Part shown: piece after piece, positions 37,780 through 49,479 of the stretch | Layout: each line of letters starts with the position of its first letter | How positions within the stretch are numbered: the first letter of the stretch is position 1 | Notes under the pieces: model-generated | Databases searched by the model: none | Seen by the model: the letters and a program-made list of their open reading frames with translations, nothing else | What the model was told of the DNA's origin: nothing | Translations under genes and position numbers: made by a program | Origin: Zingiber officinale | Lineage: Eukaryota; Streptophyta; Magnoliopsida; Zingiberales; Zingiberaceae | Assembly: GCF_018446385.1 (NCBI RefSeq) | Contig: NW_024589868.1 | Location: forward strand, 1-64,000 | Reading direction: 5' to 3' | Length of the DNA stretch: 64,000 nucleotides

Positions 37780-38423
37780 GGGACGAGAATATAGGATTCC
37801 GAGGGAAGGGGCGAGCTAAGAGTGGAGAAAAGCCGATTGAAGGAAACGGGTAACAAAAAGAAGAAAACGCTGGGAACAAGAAAAAAGGCCTTACAAACAA
37901 AGAAGATGATCGACGAAGGGCTGAGGTTTGCCGAAGAGTTGAGGGGCGAGGTCGACGGAAGAGAAAACGAGCAGAGAAGTGCCGGAGGAGAATGAAGCAG
38001 CGAGGCGGCGGCGGAAGCGGAGCCGCAAGCTTTATATTGCCGCCAGGAAGCAACCTCCACCGTCCGATCCAGGTCGTTGATAACGAGGTCATCATCCAGC
38101 CGTTCATTTCAAACGGCGGCTGTCCCATCGGAAGTGACGCGACCGCCATGCGCTGACAAGCGCACGATCGCCAGGCGTCAGCGAGATACTGGCTGCATTT
38201 AATGAGCTCCCCTTACCGTGCGCAGTGCACGTGATAAACAGTGGGGGGGGAGCATTGGACATGGATTCCGAGAGAAGCACAAGGCACGGACAAGATACTG
38301 TCGAACGGATGAGCATCCTTATGCCTGGCCGAGCGGACTAATGCAAGGATCATTGCTCAGTCAGATCGGCAGTCCAGTCAGTCGGACTTCGCCTCCTTCG
38401 ACTAGACTCGAGGGGGAGGCAAG

Positions 38424-39111
38424 TGATCCGGTGGTAAGAATCCGGAACCCCATAACGAGCGGTCAACACCACGGGGAGGTCAAAGGGCCCAGTGGCCCGC
38501 CGGAGAAGGATGAGCCGACCGGATTTAGAAGAAAGGGACATCTGGTAGTAAAAGGCACCCTGGTAGGGACCAGGGTTCCGACGCTCAATGAAACAGTACA
38601 TAATGACCGAGCGGAGGGACGGGCCGCCCGGCCGACGCAGGGAATTAAGGCCGTCCGGACGACGTTCTTCGCCCGGTCGGCCGGACGGATGTCCCGGCCG
38701 GGCGGTGACGCCATACCCCTAGTCTGGCAACGGGGTGTCCTGTTGTCCCATCGAAGACATGCTCGGACTGTAGCAGTATGGTGTCAGGTAAGCTCTCTGA
38801 CAAGTACATACCGAGGTATGGGTTGCTGACACGTCTGCGCCTCGGTGAACGTGCATTAGTTCTCTCCTCGCTCTATATATATAGAGCCTCTTACTTCGCC
38901 GCAGGTATGCGAAAAATCATCTCTGGAGCCACCTTTTGCATTATTTGCTTGCCTGACTTGAGCGTCGGAGGGTCGACGCCGGGAACCCTTCCCAGCCCGA
39001 CTTCTGTGCAGGTTCGCCGGAGATTCGTGCGACCAGATGGAGGCCTACGTCCTCGACTAGGAGCGCGCCACGTGCCCAGCGTCCTTTGGTTCGGTGATTC
39101 GGACAAGATCA
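38424..39111 (+). repeat. 3' LTR of the Tat-type element
   Basis: It runs TGATCCGGTGG to GGACAAGATCA (688 bp), preceded by a purine tract (GAGGGGGAGGCAAG). It is nearly identical to the 5' LTR except for one block near 38705-38765, where the two LTRs carry unrelated sequence of similar length. Confidence 0.95.
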
Positions 39112-39289
39112 TTTATGTTTTACATTTATAAGATATAATTAAAAATATATTATTTTCTACCTCTTGCTCATAAATATTGAATATTTTAGAATAATATGTT
39201 ATCGTTCATTATTTGAGGCCGGAATGCCGGCGTCATCGTTAATATATGAAACGTAGGTTTAATGAGAATTGAAAATAATTATTATGATG

Positions 39290-40365
39290 CTTTAAAAAAG
39301 TAAATTGCTTTTCCCCCCTCCCCTGACACGCGCACCTCCCCTCCCCCTCTCTCTCCCCCCTTTAAATGTCCGTTCTGCCCCTCTATCTTTTTTGATTTTT
39401 TTTTTTGATTTTTTTAGTTTTATTTTTAAATTTAATTTAATTTATTAATTTTTTCATTCATACTTATAGATTTTTAAATTTTTATTTAATTTTATTTTTT
39501 TAATCAATTTTATTTATTATTTTTCATTAATACTTATATATATTTTTAATTTATTTATTTTTATTTTTTAATTAATTTTGTTTATTATTTTTCATTAATA
39601 CTTATATTTTTTAAATTTTATTTAAGTTTTATTTTTAATTAATTTTATTTATTATTTTTTAAATACTTATTTTGTTTTATTTTTAATTAATTTTATTTAT
39701 TATTTTTTAAATATTTATTTAGTTTTATTTCTTTAATCAAATGCGTCGGGAGAAGAATTTGGAGGTAATTTTGATTAAGATTTTTATTTTTATGTATTTT
39801 CATGTTTTTTTTATTATTACATGTACTCTTCATTTGAAAAAATTATTTTTGTTCCTAAATTATGAATGTGTTCACTATTAATTATTAGCATTTTTGTTAG
39901 TTTTAAATATAAACTAAAAATAAACACAAATTATAAACATATAAAAAATTATTAAAAAAATAAAACTGATAAAAAATGATAAAAAAATTGATTAACAAAA
40001 AAAAATCAATAAAAAATAAAATTTAAAAAAATCAATTAAAAAAATAACAGTATTATGAAAAATAATAATAAATTAAATTAATTAAAAAATAAAAACTAAA
40101 AACTAAATAAAATTTATATAAAACTGAAAAAATAAGTATTGATAAAAATAATAAATTAAATTAATTAAAAAATAAAATTTAAAATATACTGAGAGTTATT
40201 TTTAAACAAAATTAATTAAAAAATTAAACTAAATAAAAATTAAATAAAATAAAAAAATGGAAGTGGAGGACACATGCGTCTTTTGACAAGAAGAGAGGGG
40301 AGAAAAAAAAGAGGTGTGTGTCAGATGCAGGGTGGGAAAAGCAGCTCTCTTTGAAAAAGCTTGGA
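39290..40365. repeat. AT-rich inverted-repeat (MITE-like) element, ~1.1 kb
   Basis: The left end (GCTTT..GCTTTTCCCCCCTCCCCTGACACGCGCACC) is mirrored at the right end (on the minus strand GCTTTTTC..GCTTTTCCCACC..TGACACACACC). The arms, about 400 bp each, are mostly AATTAATTTTATTTATTATT-like on the left and its complement on the right. No transposase is encoded. A target duplication is not clear. The ends are approximate. Confidence 0.6.
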
Positions 40366-40866
40366 TATTATAATGAAGCAATGATTGAGCATTGTAGCGA
40401 TGAGAGATGAGGAATGTGTGAGCACCCAGCAATAAATGCGAGGAATTCTCACCTGTAATTATTGTTGTACTTTACTTTTGCAGTTTGTAGTCCATTAGGG
40501 GAACTTTGACAAGAAAGGGTCAAAATAATAGGAAGGAATTTTCTGAAAAATCAAATCTGCGTGACTCAACTTGTGCGATAAGATTGCAACATGGCCAGTC
40601 CTTTTGCTGACATGGAAATGGTAGGCCTGTTTGAGTTTAGCGAGACAGCAACTAGGGGAAAGTACAAAGATCGAGCGTCTGCTCCCCTCACCTCTCCACT
40701 CCTATGCAAGCACCAACGTGGCCATGAAAGAAGCACTGTGCATGTGTGTTTTATTGTTGCAAAGATAAGGATATTATTGATTTGAGATCAGTCCGCAGTA
40801 GTCTTCGATGAACATTGTGAACTCGATCGTCGAAACCAGAAGCCCGAGTCGACTTGTGCATATTTA
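40366..40866. other. Short intergenic stretch
   Basis: One plus-strand frame of 64 codons (40591-40785) has no recognised family. Nothing else is seen. Confidence 0.4.
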
Positions 40867-41350
40867 GAGGTGTAATTGAATCGAATCGAATCGAACTCTT
40901 GAATGTTTAAATTTGATTCATTTATAATCGAGTTGAACTTGAATTTTATTTAACGTATATATTTATAACTCATGAGCTTATTTGAATTTTTATCGAACTT
41001 AAATTAATATAAATTATAAATTTAAATATTTATTAAAAATTAAATTATATATTTAAAGAATATTATAATATTCTTATTAAAATTTATAATTTTATTCTAA
41101 TAAATAAATTTAATATATTTGTCTATATGTTTCATAAGTAGAGTGTAAAATCTATAAATTTAATATCAAAATTATTATTATTTTTATTTAAAAGTTGATT
41201 CATGAGCTTAATAAACATGTTCACGAGTTGAATATTATGAAATTTGAGTTTGATTTGTTTATCTTAACAAACCTCATTAAACAAGTTCAAACGAGCTTTT
41301 ACCAAATCAACTTTGAATAGTTCACGAGCCACTTGATTCATTTACACCCC
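40867..41350 (+). repeat. MITE-like repeat, copy 1
   Basis: It begins GAGGTGTAATTGAATCGAATCG and ends ATTTACACCCC, giving short inverted ends (GGTGTAA / TTACACC). The AT-rich middle matches copy 2 at 41634-42110 nearly base for base, for example TATTCTAATAAATAAATTTA and the AGTGTAAAATCTATAAATT run. No coding capacity. Confidence 0.75.
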
Positions 41351-41431
41351 ATGCACGTTTGAAAATTAAAGCTTCAAAATTTCGACTTTAATTAAACCAA
41401 CTGATACAAGTTTTTTATGTGACACGAATAT

Positions 41432-41597
41432 GCCCCCGGGACTATGGTGTAGCTGCAGGACATTCAGATTGTCACCCAGACATCCGTGGGTTGAACCCAG
41501 CTATGACCGATGAAAATTTTTTATGATGTCGAATCCGTCACTCCAGGTTAAACGTAGTACCTTCCCTATACTTGCCACTGGATCAAGGCGAGCGTAC
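41432..41597 (+). mobile_element. tRNA-derived SINE with 13-bp target duplication
   Basis: A 166-bp insert is flanked by GTGACACGAATAT (41419-41431) and GTGGCACGAATCT (41598-41610), 11 of 13 identical. It has an A-box-like TGGTGTAGCTGCAGGA (about 41445-41460) and a B-box-like GGGTTGAACCC (41488-41498) at typical tRNA spacing. It lies between the two MITE copies and is of a different family from the SINE at 20479-20685. Confidence 0.8.
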
Positions 41598-41633
41598 GTG
41601 GCACGAATCTCGGCGTGATTTTGGATAGCTATA

Positions 41634-42110
41634 GGGGTGTAATCAAGTCGAGCCGAGTCGAATTCTTGAATATTGGAGCTTGACTCGTTTATAATCGAGT
41701 CGAACTTTATTTAACGAATATATTCATGGCTCACGAGCTTATTCGAACTTTTATCGAGCTTAAACGAGCTTAATAAATATAAATTATAAATTTAAATATT
41801 TATTAAAAACTAAATTATATATTTAGAAAAAATTATAATATTATTATTAAAATTTATAATTTTATTCTAATAAATAAATTTAATATATTTATCTATATTT
41901 TTCATAAGTAAAGTGTAAAATCTATAAATTAAATATCAAAACTATTATTATTTTTTATTTAAAAGTTGATTCATGAACTTAACAAATTTGTTCACGAATT
42001 AACAAGTCGAGTATTATAAAACTTGAGCTTGACTTATTTATTTTAATGAGCCTAATTAAATGAGTTCAAACGAATCGAGTTTGCTCACGAGTGGCTTTCA
42101 TTTACCTCTC
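41634..42110 (+). repeat. MITE-like repeat, copy 2
   Basis: Begins GGGGTGTAATCAAGTCGAGCCG and ends ATTTACCTCTC. It is in the same orientation as copy 1, about 280 bp downstream of it, and ends about 230 bp before the VIPP1 start codon, so it probably lies in that gene's promoter region. Confidence 0.75.
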
Positions 42111-42342
42111 TAGATAACTAGCTACTAGCTTCCGTCCGATGCGTGGGCAGGTGATCGGAGCCGCTGAGGTAGTAGATCAAGTGCATATGGTTGACATTGA
42201 CCAGAGTGATCAGTCGCCGCTCGCGGTGCCTCTTCTCGCTCGCTCTTCCGGTAAGAAATTGGGAAGCAATCGCTGCAGGTCGATACGTATAGCTAGGGCT
42301 TCTTTTCTGAGGCTCGGTGCTTTTTTTTTTCCCTCCCCGAGG

Positions 42343-45300
42343 ATGGCGTTGAAGGCGTCTGTGAGCTTTGTGCCACTACCGTCGTCGTCGTCCTCTCCGT
42401 ATAGAGCTGCCCCCTCGCGGCGGGTTCTTTTGGTTACCAGAATGCTGAGGAACTCGTTCTTAAACGGAGGAGGTGCGATAGTTAATCAAAATCTTCTACC
42501 TTCTTTTTATTTGGAGTATTTTTTTTTTTTTTTTGGTTTTTGTTTGTGGAATTTCTTATATATTATTTTCTCTATTGGTTTGTCTCCGGGTGATTCATGA
42601 CTACGTACAATGAATTTAGGTTTGTTGGTCCTTGAATTGGGTTATAATTGGGATATACGGTGTTTAAATTTTCAAAATGCCATTTAGGTATGTAATCAGG
42701 TAATTCGCTAGGGATTGAGTAGAAGCGAGGATTGAATCGAGTTGTTGTTCTTTGATATACACGAAACAGCAATATGCATCAGTTTTGAGATATTTAACTG
42801 TTCGACATAAAGGTTGGTTTAAATGCTTATGGATGTGATATATAACCGTGTTATAGACGCTTATCGATATGATGACATGGTGGCAGGATGCAATTTCAAT
42901 AATTCAATTTTGATTTTGAAGATTTAGTAAAACGTTAGACCTTTTTTTTAACGAATGATAAAAAATGATAATGAGATAGGCAAGTATTGATTGATTACCT
43001 AGGTGAAGGAGAATTTAGCCGTAGATTTGGTTTTGTTATCATCATCTATTGTATTTAAGAATAGTCTATATTCAAAAGTATGTTTGCTAAGGAGGAATGC
43101 TGTTGATTATTTAACCAATAGGTGGTTGCTCTAGAATTTTTTTTTCCCTATCATTAAAATTTATTATAAATGCACATTTTTTTTAATACAAGCAGTTAAA
43201 TCTTCAAGACTCATTGTTTTTTCCTATTTTTTATAATAGTGGGATCCCTAAAAGCTAGAGAAATAAATTCGTCCAGAATTAAGCAGCTGAAATGTCATCC
43301 ATATGGTGGAGGTTCTCTCGTTGTTCAGATGAATCTTTTTGATCGGTTAGCAAGGGTAGTCAAGGTCAGATTTTGCCTTACAATTTACTTCTATTCTTTT
43401 TAACTCCATAAAGCAGTCATTGACTAACTTTGTCCTTGTCAAAACCTTTCAGTCATATGCAAATGCTATTTTGAGTTCAATGGAAGATCCAGAAAAGATT
43501 TTGGACCAAGCTGTTCTGGAAATGAATGATGATTTGACAAAGATGCGCCAAGCTACAGCACAGGTACCCCAGTTTACTTTTTATTTGACGTATCTGTTCT
43601 CTTCTACATATGATGCACTAAAATCTAGAGTGGACGGTATCTGTTCTCTTCTGCATATGATGCACTAAAATCTACATACTGGTCTGCAAGCCATTTTTTA
43701 CATTCATGGATAATGTTGCACAAATTCCATATCATCTAATGGAAAAATTAGGGAAAATGAGCAAATCTCTATTTTAGGAGAGCTCAGATTATGTGAAAAT
43801 TATTGCTATCAATATTATGTAGGAGTATATGTTTATTAAGAATGACAATGTCAAAACAAATAGCACTTGCATCTTTTAGGTCTTCCATTGCAGATGCTTC
43901 AGCAACTAAAATTATTCTCTTTCTACATGCACCAAGTCATATTTCATGAGTCTTGTGAGCTGTGGCACTCGCATGTGCCTCCTCCTGGGTATGTGCACAT
44001 TGGAGAGCCTTGGCTGTAAATAATGGCAAGTAGTCCACTAAGCATTTTTACCTTCTCTCGTTATGGTTCTTGCACCATATCTACATCTGGCTGCAAGAAC
44101 ATTCATATGTGGCCCATGAGTTAGAATCACTATTCTTCCATTTAAGTATTTTTCACATTTTTGATGTTCAAGGTATTAGCATCACAGAAACGACTAGAGA
44201 ACAAGTATAAAGCTACTCAACAGGCATCTGATGAATGGTAGTATTGGTGTTCCAAATTAAGATGTAACAGTTGCTATAGCAAAGATACCCCATTGATTAT
44301 TTTTTTTCTCTTTAAATGCAGGTATAGAAAGGCTCAGCTTGCTCTTGGAAAAGGAGATGAGGACCTTGCACGTGAGGCTCTCAAGAGGAGGAAATCTTAT
44401 GCTGTAGGTATCCTCAGGAAGTTTATCATATTTTGCATTGTATTTATTCTTCAATATTCATATGCTATTTAGTAATTTTGTTTCTGTTATTGGTTTGGAG
44501 GTTCTTTATTTTTATTCTTCATTTTTTTTTGCTTGTCCTAAGATGGAATGAATATTCAGTATGATACAATTTGGTTGATGTTTTTTAATGTAGAGTTTTG
44601 GTGTTTGAGAATCATTATTCTTAATCTGAGCTTCTGCTAATGATCTGTTGTCCATGCCAAGAATCATGTTCTTCTAAGTTATTACTAGGGTAAGCATGTT
44701 GCCTAAAAAGGATTGTTGTCCTTAGAGCAATTTTCTTTTCTTAATTCTAAAAAGAAACAAACTGAGTAAGTTATCGACAACTCTCCTCATGTTTATTAAC
44801 TAGTTTTTGGTTCTATATATTTAAAGGTTGAGAAGTCACCTTACATACATAAATGTCATACATTGGAATTGAACCATCAAATCTATGCACAAACAGTGCA
44901 AGCTAAGGGATATTACTTTAGTACTCATGTTGATGCAAATATCTGGGATTTTAAGTTGAAGTTTGTATTATTTCTTTTGATCAGAAATTTGATCTTATTT
45001 TGAATGGTCTTATATTTTCAAATAAGCAAGATGTCCATTACAACTGTTCCTCATGATAAGTGATGGCCAAATCTGAACTGCATCCCAAACTTATGGATGT
45101 CCTGATATACAGACTGTACAAAACTGTTGAAATTGTCATGCATCTCCTTGTTGTCTCCTTTTTGGCCCATGTAGTATAAGCCATTTGATCCAATGTCCTA
45201 CAGTATAACATATGAGTACTATAGAAATTGTAATACATCTCCTTGTCGTGTTATGTTCCTGATTCTCTTTATTTTAATTCATTTCAGGACAATGCTAGCT

Positions 45301-48300
45301 CTTTAAAAGCTCAGCTGGATCAACAGAGAGCTGTGGTAGATAATCTTGTCTCCAATACTAAGGTCAGTTCTTGCTAGACTGAATCTTGCTGATTTGCTGT
45401 TTCCTGTCACGTAATTTGCTCTATGAGGTTGGTTTTCTTTTCAGGTTAATTTTTCTGAGAATTTTTTCTCTCTTACCTGTATTTCTGATTATCTGGCTAT
45501 ATACACTTTGTTGACATACTTTTAGTGGTATAACAGAGAGCATACGTGATCCATTTCCTAAGATCTTGATTTCCTCTGCATCCTTTTCTTGTTAACTAGA
45601 CATTATTGATGGTACTTTTGAATGGAAAGCAACTCTCAATCTTGCATGATCTTATATATATATATATATGATCTTTGTCTACTGGAAAAATTAGAAAAAT
45701 CATGTCCTTACTCATGCTCAAGAAGCTCCTCTACTAGGTTAGTTAGTTTTCATGATCTATCCAAAAAATCTGGTAAGAAGGTCCTAACTGTGTTTATTTT
45801 ATTCTTTCCTTTTCTTTCTTTTGTTGTTGTAGCCTTTAGTAATGTTTAGTAATGTTCATTTGTTTCAAACTGAATTGAACCACTAAGCTAACCAAAGATA
45901 CAAGATTAGTAAATTTACAAATGTTGAAATTTTGGTTGTTCAGGTTAGTTTTCTACGAACTTATAAAAAACAGAACCAAAGCAAAATTTTGTTTCGATTT
46001 GAAATTGAAACTAGGCTAAACCCAATTTTATTTGCAAAAAAAAAACATTAAAAAATGTTAACATTTTAGTATGTTTCATTTTTTTTTTTTTGGGGGGTGG
46101 GGGGGTGTTTGAAATAAATAATGAACACTTATTCTGGTATTTCATACTTTGCCAGCACTGTTGGATGCTGTCAAACTAATGTGATTTTCAGGTAATGGGT
46201 TAGTCTACTAACCCATGTCTTTTTTCCCTTTCTTAATCATGGTTAATGATTTTATCCATCATACATCTCCATCTAAAAATCTCCAGATAGATTTAGGAAA
46301 AATATAATGACGTTTTTTTTAAAAAAAAAAATTTATGCCCTATGTTGTGTTTCCTTTCTCTTTCTGCATTTCCTATACATACAATTCTTCCAATTCAATA
46401 TGATAGAAAAACAACACTTGCATGTCAGAATATGTACACATCCTAATTTATATTTAATAAAATCACCATAGCACCAAGTAACAAAAGCCAACACTAACCA
46501 TGACACAAAAATCTCACAAAGAAAACTTTAAATAATTATTTTGCTTTAAAAAAAAATCACATCTAGAGCAACCAGCATATAATATTACCTAGAAATCAAT
46601 CTGAAAATGCAAGACACAAGTTACAGAATGATAGCACAACTAAATGAGTAAAAGTTTTAGTCACCTCCAAATGCTGGAATTGCAGTTATATAACTTAATT
46701 TAAAATGCATGCAACATTCGCAACAGATAGGAACATATAAACGATTAAGACCACCAAGGATATCTTCTGAGCCGGATCTCTAATGGCCATTAAGGAACCA
46801 CCTTTGGCTTGTGCACCTGGAGGCCAAAGGAAAAAAGGGCATGAGTACAAAATAACTCTGAACAGAGAGAACGATGAATGAAACATAAAGAGAACAAATG
46901 AAAGAATAATCATCAAGTTAATTCCCATTTAATCTAGTTAAGAATTTCAATTCCTCCCATTAGGGATATAATCAGGCCTTAATTATAATCAAATAGATTC
47001 AGATTTGATCCTAAATTCATTGACTTGGATGCACAACTGTTATCACGGTCTAACTCATGAAGAACCGAGCCAAGTTCAGTATGGTTCCACTGTATCATTC
47101 TGAGTGGATATCAAAACCCATACTGAAACGGAAATTGTAAACCTTGTGTTCAACACTTTAGTAATTTAGGTCAAGCTTGTTTGTAATGATGTTGAAAGTT
47201 CAAGTTATGGTATGCCAAGATGCATCTTGCATGTGCTTCACAATTTTTTTTTTCTCAGTTTGATAAGTGCAATATTAAGATAGTTAAATGTGTTTTCTGA
47301 ATTCCTTTTTCTGTAGCTTTTAGAGAGCAAGATACAGGAGGCCAGGTCAAAGAAAGACACTCTGAAAGCTCGTGCACAATCTGCAAAGTCTGCGCTCTAT
47401 TTATTCTAACAAGAGACATTCTAACACTTGCATGATCAGTCATGCTAAGTCTTGTGGTTTTATTTTTCTAGAACTGCAACAAAAGTTAGTGAGATGCTGG
47501 GAAATGTCGATACAAGCAGTGCACTTTCAGCATTTGAAAAGATGGAGGAAAAAGGTAAGTTGATTTAACTCCTGTCGTAAAGTGTAATATGGCATCTATT
47601 TTTGCTGTGTAAGATCATTTCCTAGCAATCAGCTTTGCATGAGCTGTTTGCTGTAAACTCGTGTGCACATTCACTGGGATTTTTCTGTAACATTCGAGAT
47701 GCTGCTTACGCTCTCCAACTTAATACTGAAGTAGTGGTAAATCATGAACTTTAGTCAATTTTCCTTTTGTGAAATCTCATATTTTGTTTTCTTTTGAAAA
47801 TTAGAAGTCTTCTTTTTTCATGTAAGTATTTCTATTGTGAATTTTTTCTTATGGTGATAATTTACATATAGTAGGTTCAATTTAAGAGTAGGCAAACGAG
47901 CACACATCTGAAGTTTATTAATCAGATCTTTACTTCTCTTTTTAGTATTGGCTATGGAATCCCAAGCAGAAGCACTTAATCAGTTGACAACTGATGATCT
48001 AGAAGGAAAGGTAGAAAACAGTTAGTCCTTGCAAGCAAGATTGTTTTGATGCTTTAATGAACACCATGTTTTCCTTCTGCAGTTTGCACTGCTTGAGAGC
48101 TCATCAGTAGAGGATGATCTTGCAACGCTGAAGAAGGAATTGTCAGGGAGGTCCCCGGTAAAAAATTTAACTATTGTGTCTTGCAATCATAGCAACCTCT
48201 GAATAAAGTTTTCAGATTTAAGGTTTTTCTTTCAAAAAATATTTTACTTTTTTTATGAGTTGTGACAATGCCCTTTAAATCAGCTTGTTACACATCTGAA

Positions 48301-48576
48301 AAACCAATTGTTCCTGTTTGTTTAGCGTGACATTTGCTAGGAATTATTTGCTGCAGCATTTTACTTTCTGACATTATCAGAATCAATTACCGTGATATTT
48401 GAATAGGTGATTGAGGAATAGTTTATTTGTCCATTTATGTGCATTTTCATCTACAGAAAGGGGAGCTCCCTGCTGGTAGAACTGCTGTTAGCAGCTCAAA
48501 TATCTCTTCCCCTTTCCGTGATATGGACATTGAGAGGGAGCTCAATGAACTAAGGAAAAAAGCCAATGAATACTAG
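42343..48576 (+). CDS. VIPP1: VIPP1, chloroplast membrane-remodelling ESCRT-III/PspA family protein
   Basis: Eleven exons with matching phases: 42343-42472, 43240-43364, 43453-43563, 44173-44237, 44322-44403, 45288-45362, 47317-47387, 47472-47554, 47946-48010, 48083-48157 and 48457-48576. The product is about 333 residues, near the usual size. The first ~70 residues are Ser/Arg-rich and lack acidic residues, as in a plastid transit peptide. The amphipathic helix 0 follows ([20 protein letters not shown], from about residue 74), then [20 protein letters not shown] and long coiled-coil helices ([20 protein letters not shown]). The plant-specific tail after the PspA-like core ends [20 protein letters not shown]1 oligomerises on thylakoid and inner-envelope membranes and is needed for thylakoid biogenesis and repair. 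No defect is seen. Confidence 0.95.
43588..43678. repeat. Tandem duplication in VIPP1 intron 3
   Basis: Two adjacent copies of about 40 bp share GTATCTGTTCTCTTCT(A/G)CATATGATGCACTAAAATCTA in shorter blocks. Only a few bases differ, so the duplication looks recent. It is intronic. Confidence 0.8.
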
Positions 48577-48840
48577 TCAGTACATTACTAATCCTGAAGT
48601 TTACTTGAGTGAATCGAAATGAGACTGCAACTAGAGGAATCTTTATAATGATTCATTTGTTTCAAATGAATTTAGTTGCTAAGCTCTCTTTTCTGCTCTG
48701 TGTATGCTTAATTTGGATGTACGAGGAGCAACATACCAGGGCATGTTCTCTAGCAACCTTCTTCTTTTATCGCCATTGTATATGACTTATGTAGTATACA
48801 TATTATTATAATGGACCAAATCAGTGGTGCATTTCAGGCA
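48577..48840. other. VIPP1 3' flank
   Basis: Probable 3' UTR of VIPP1. Nothing else is seen. Confidence 0.5.
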
Positions 48841-48844
48841 GATG

Positions 48845-49045
48845 GTGAATTTGATTAGGTCGCTAATATAGCGACCGATTTTAAATTCGGTCCCCATTTT
48901 AGCGATCGAATTTATGGTCCCTAAAATAGGGACTGAATTTAAAATCGGTCTCTATATTAGGAGCCAAATTTAAAATCGGTCACTAATATAGGGATTGAAA
49001 TAAATCCGGTCTCTATAGCGGCCGAATTAAATTCGATCGTTATTT
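48845..49045. repeat. Cluster of short direct and inverted repeats (DNA-transposon relic?)
   Basis: A motif like AGCGACCGATTTTAAATTCGGTC recurs about seven times in both orientations (GACCGAATTTAAA, AAATCGGTC). This pattern is typical of subterminal repeats of plant class II elements. No transposase adjoins it, and the family is not assigned. Confidence 0.55.
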
Positions 49046-49479
49046 TCATCAATGTTTTGAGAGTGTTTTTTAGTGACCGGTCTGTTTCCATAATAAAAGC
49101 TTTGGCTCATTGAGTAGAATTGACAAGTAATACAATATTAATTGAGGAGACTTGTTTGATCTACTATTATGATAGATTTGGGTGAAATTTTTTTTACCAA
49201 TATTTAACTGTCGCTCTCACTTAATTTGAATAAAAAGTAATCTTATATGCAATATCGTGTAGCCTTGAAGGAACAAAATAATATAATATTAATCCGAAAT
49301 ACAGTAGAAAATAAGATATTTTATTTAATAATTGGTCAGAATAAGTTTTTTTAGATGATAAAAAGTTAAGATGGATTCGGAGAATATTTATGGGAGGATT
49401 GTTATTTCAACTTTATTTTGCAATTATGAGCAGAAGTAATGGCTTTTTTTAGGTAAAAGTGTTAAACAGGCTTTTTAGA

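Larger units (their letters stand above)
28367..39116 (+). mobile_element. Nearly complete Ty3/gypsy (Tat lineage) retrotransposon, ~10.7 kb
   Basis: The element body is 28372-39111, flanked by the 5-bp target duplication TTTAT (28367-28371 and 39112-39116). Parts in order: 5' LTR, primer-binding site TGGCGCCGTCTGTGGG just inside it, gag, protease, reverse transcriptase, RNase H, integrase, a tandem-repeat array, a large antisense ORF, a polypurine tract (about 38410-38423) and the 3' LTR. The domain order reverse transcriptase-RNase H-integrase defines Ty3/gypsy. No chromodomain is seen. A second archaeal-type RNase H and the antisense ORF point to the Tat (Retand-like) group. The coding part is broken in about half a dozen places. 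The LTRs differ by about 3% by eye apart from one replaced block, suggesting insertion on the order of a million years ago. Confidence 0.93.
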
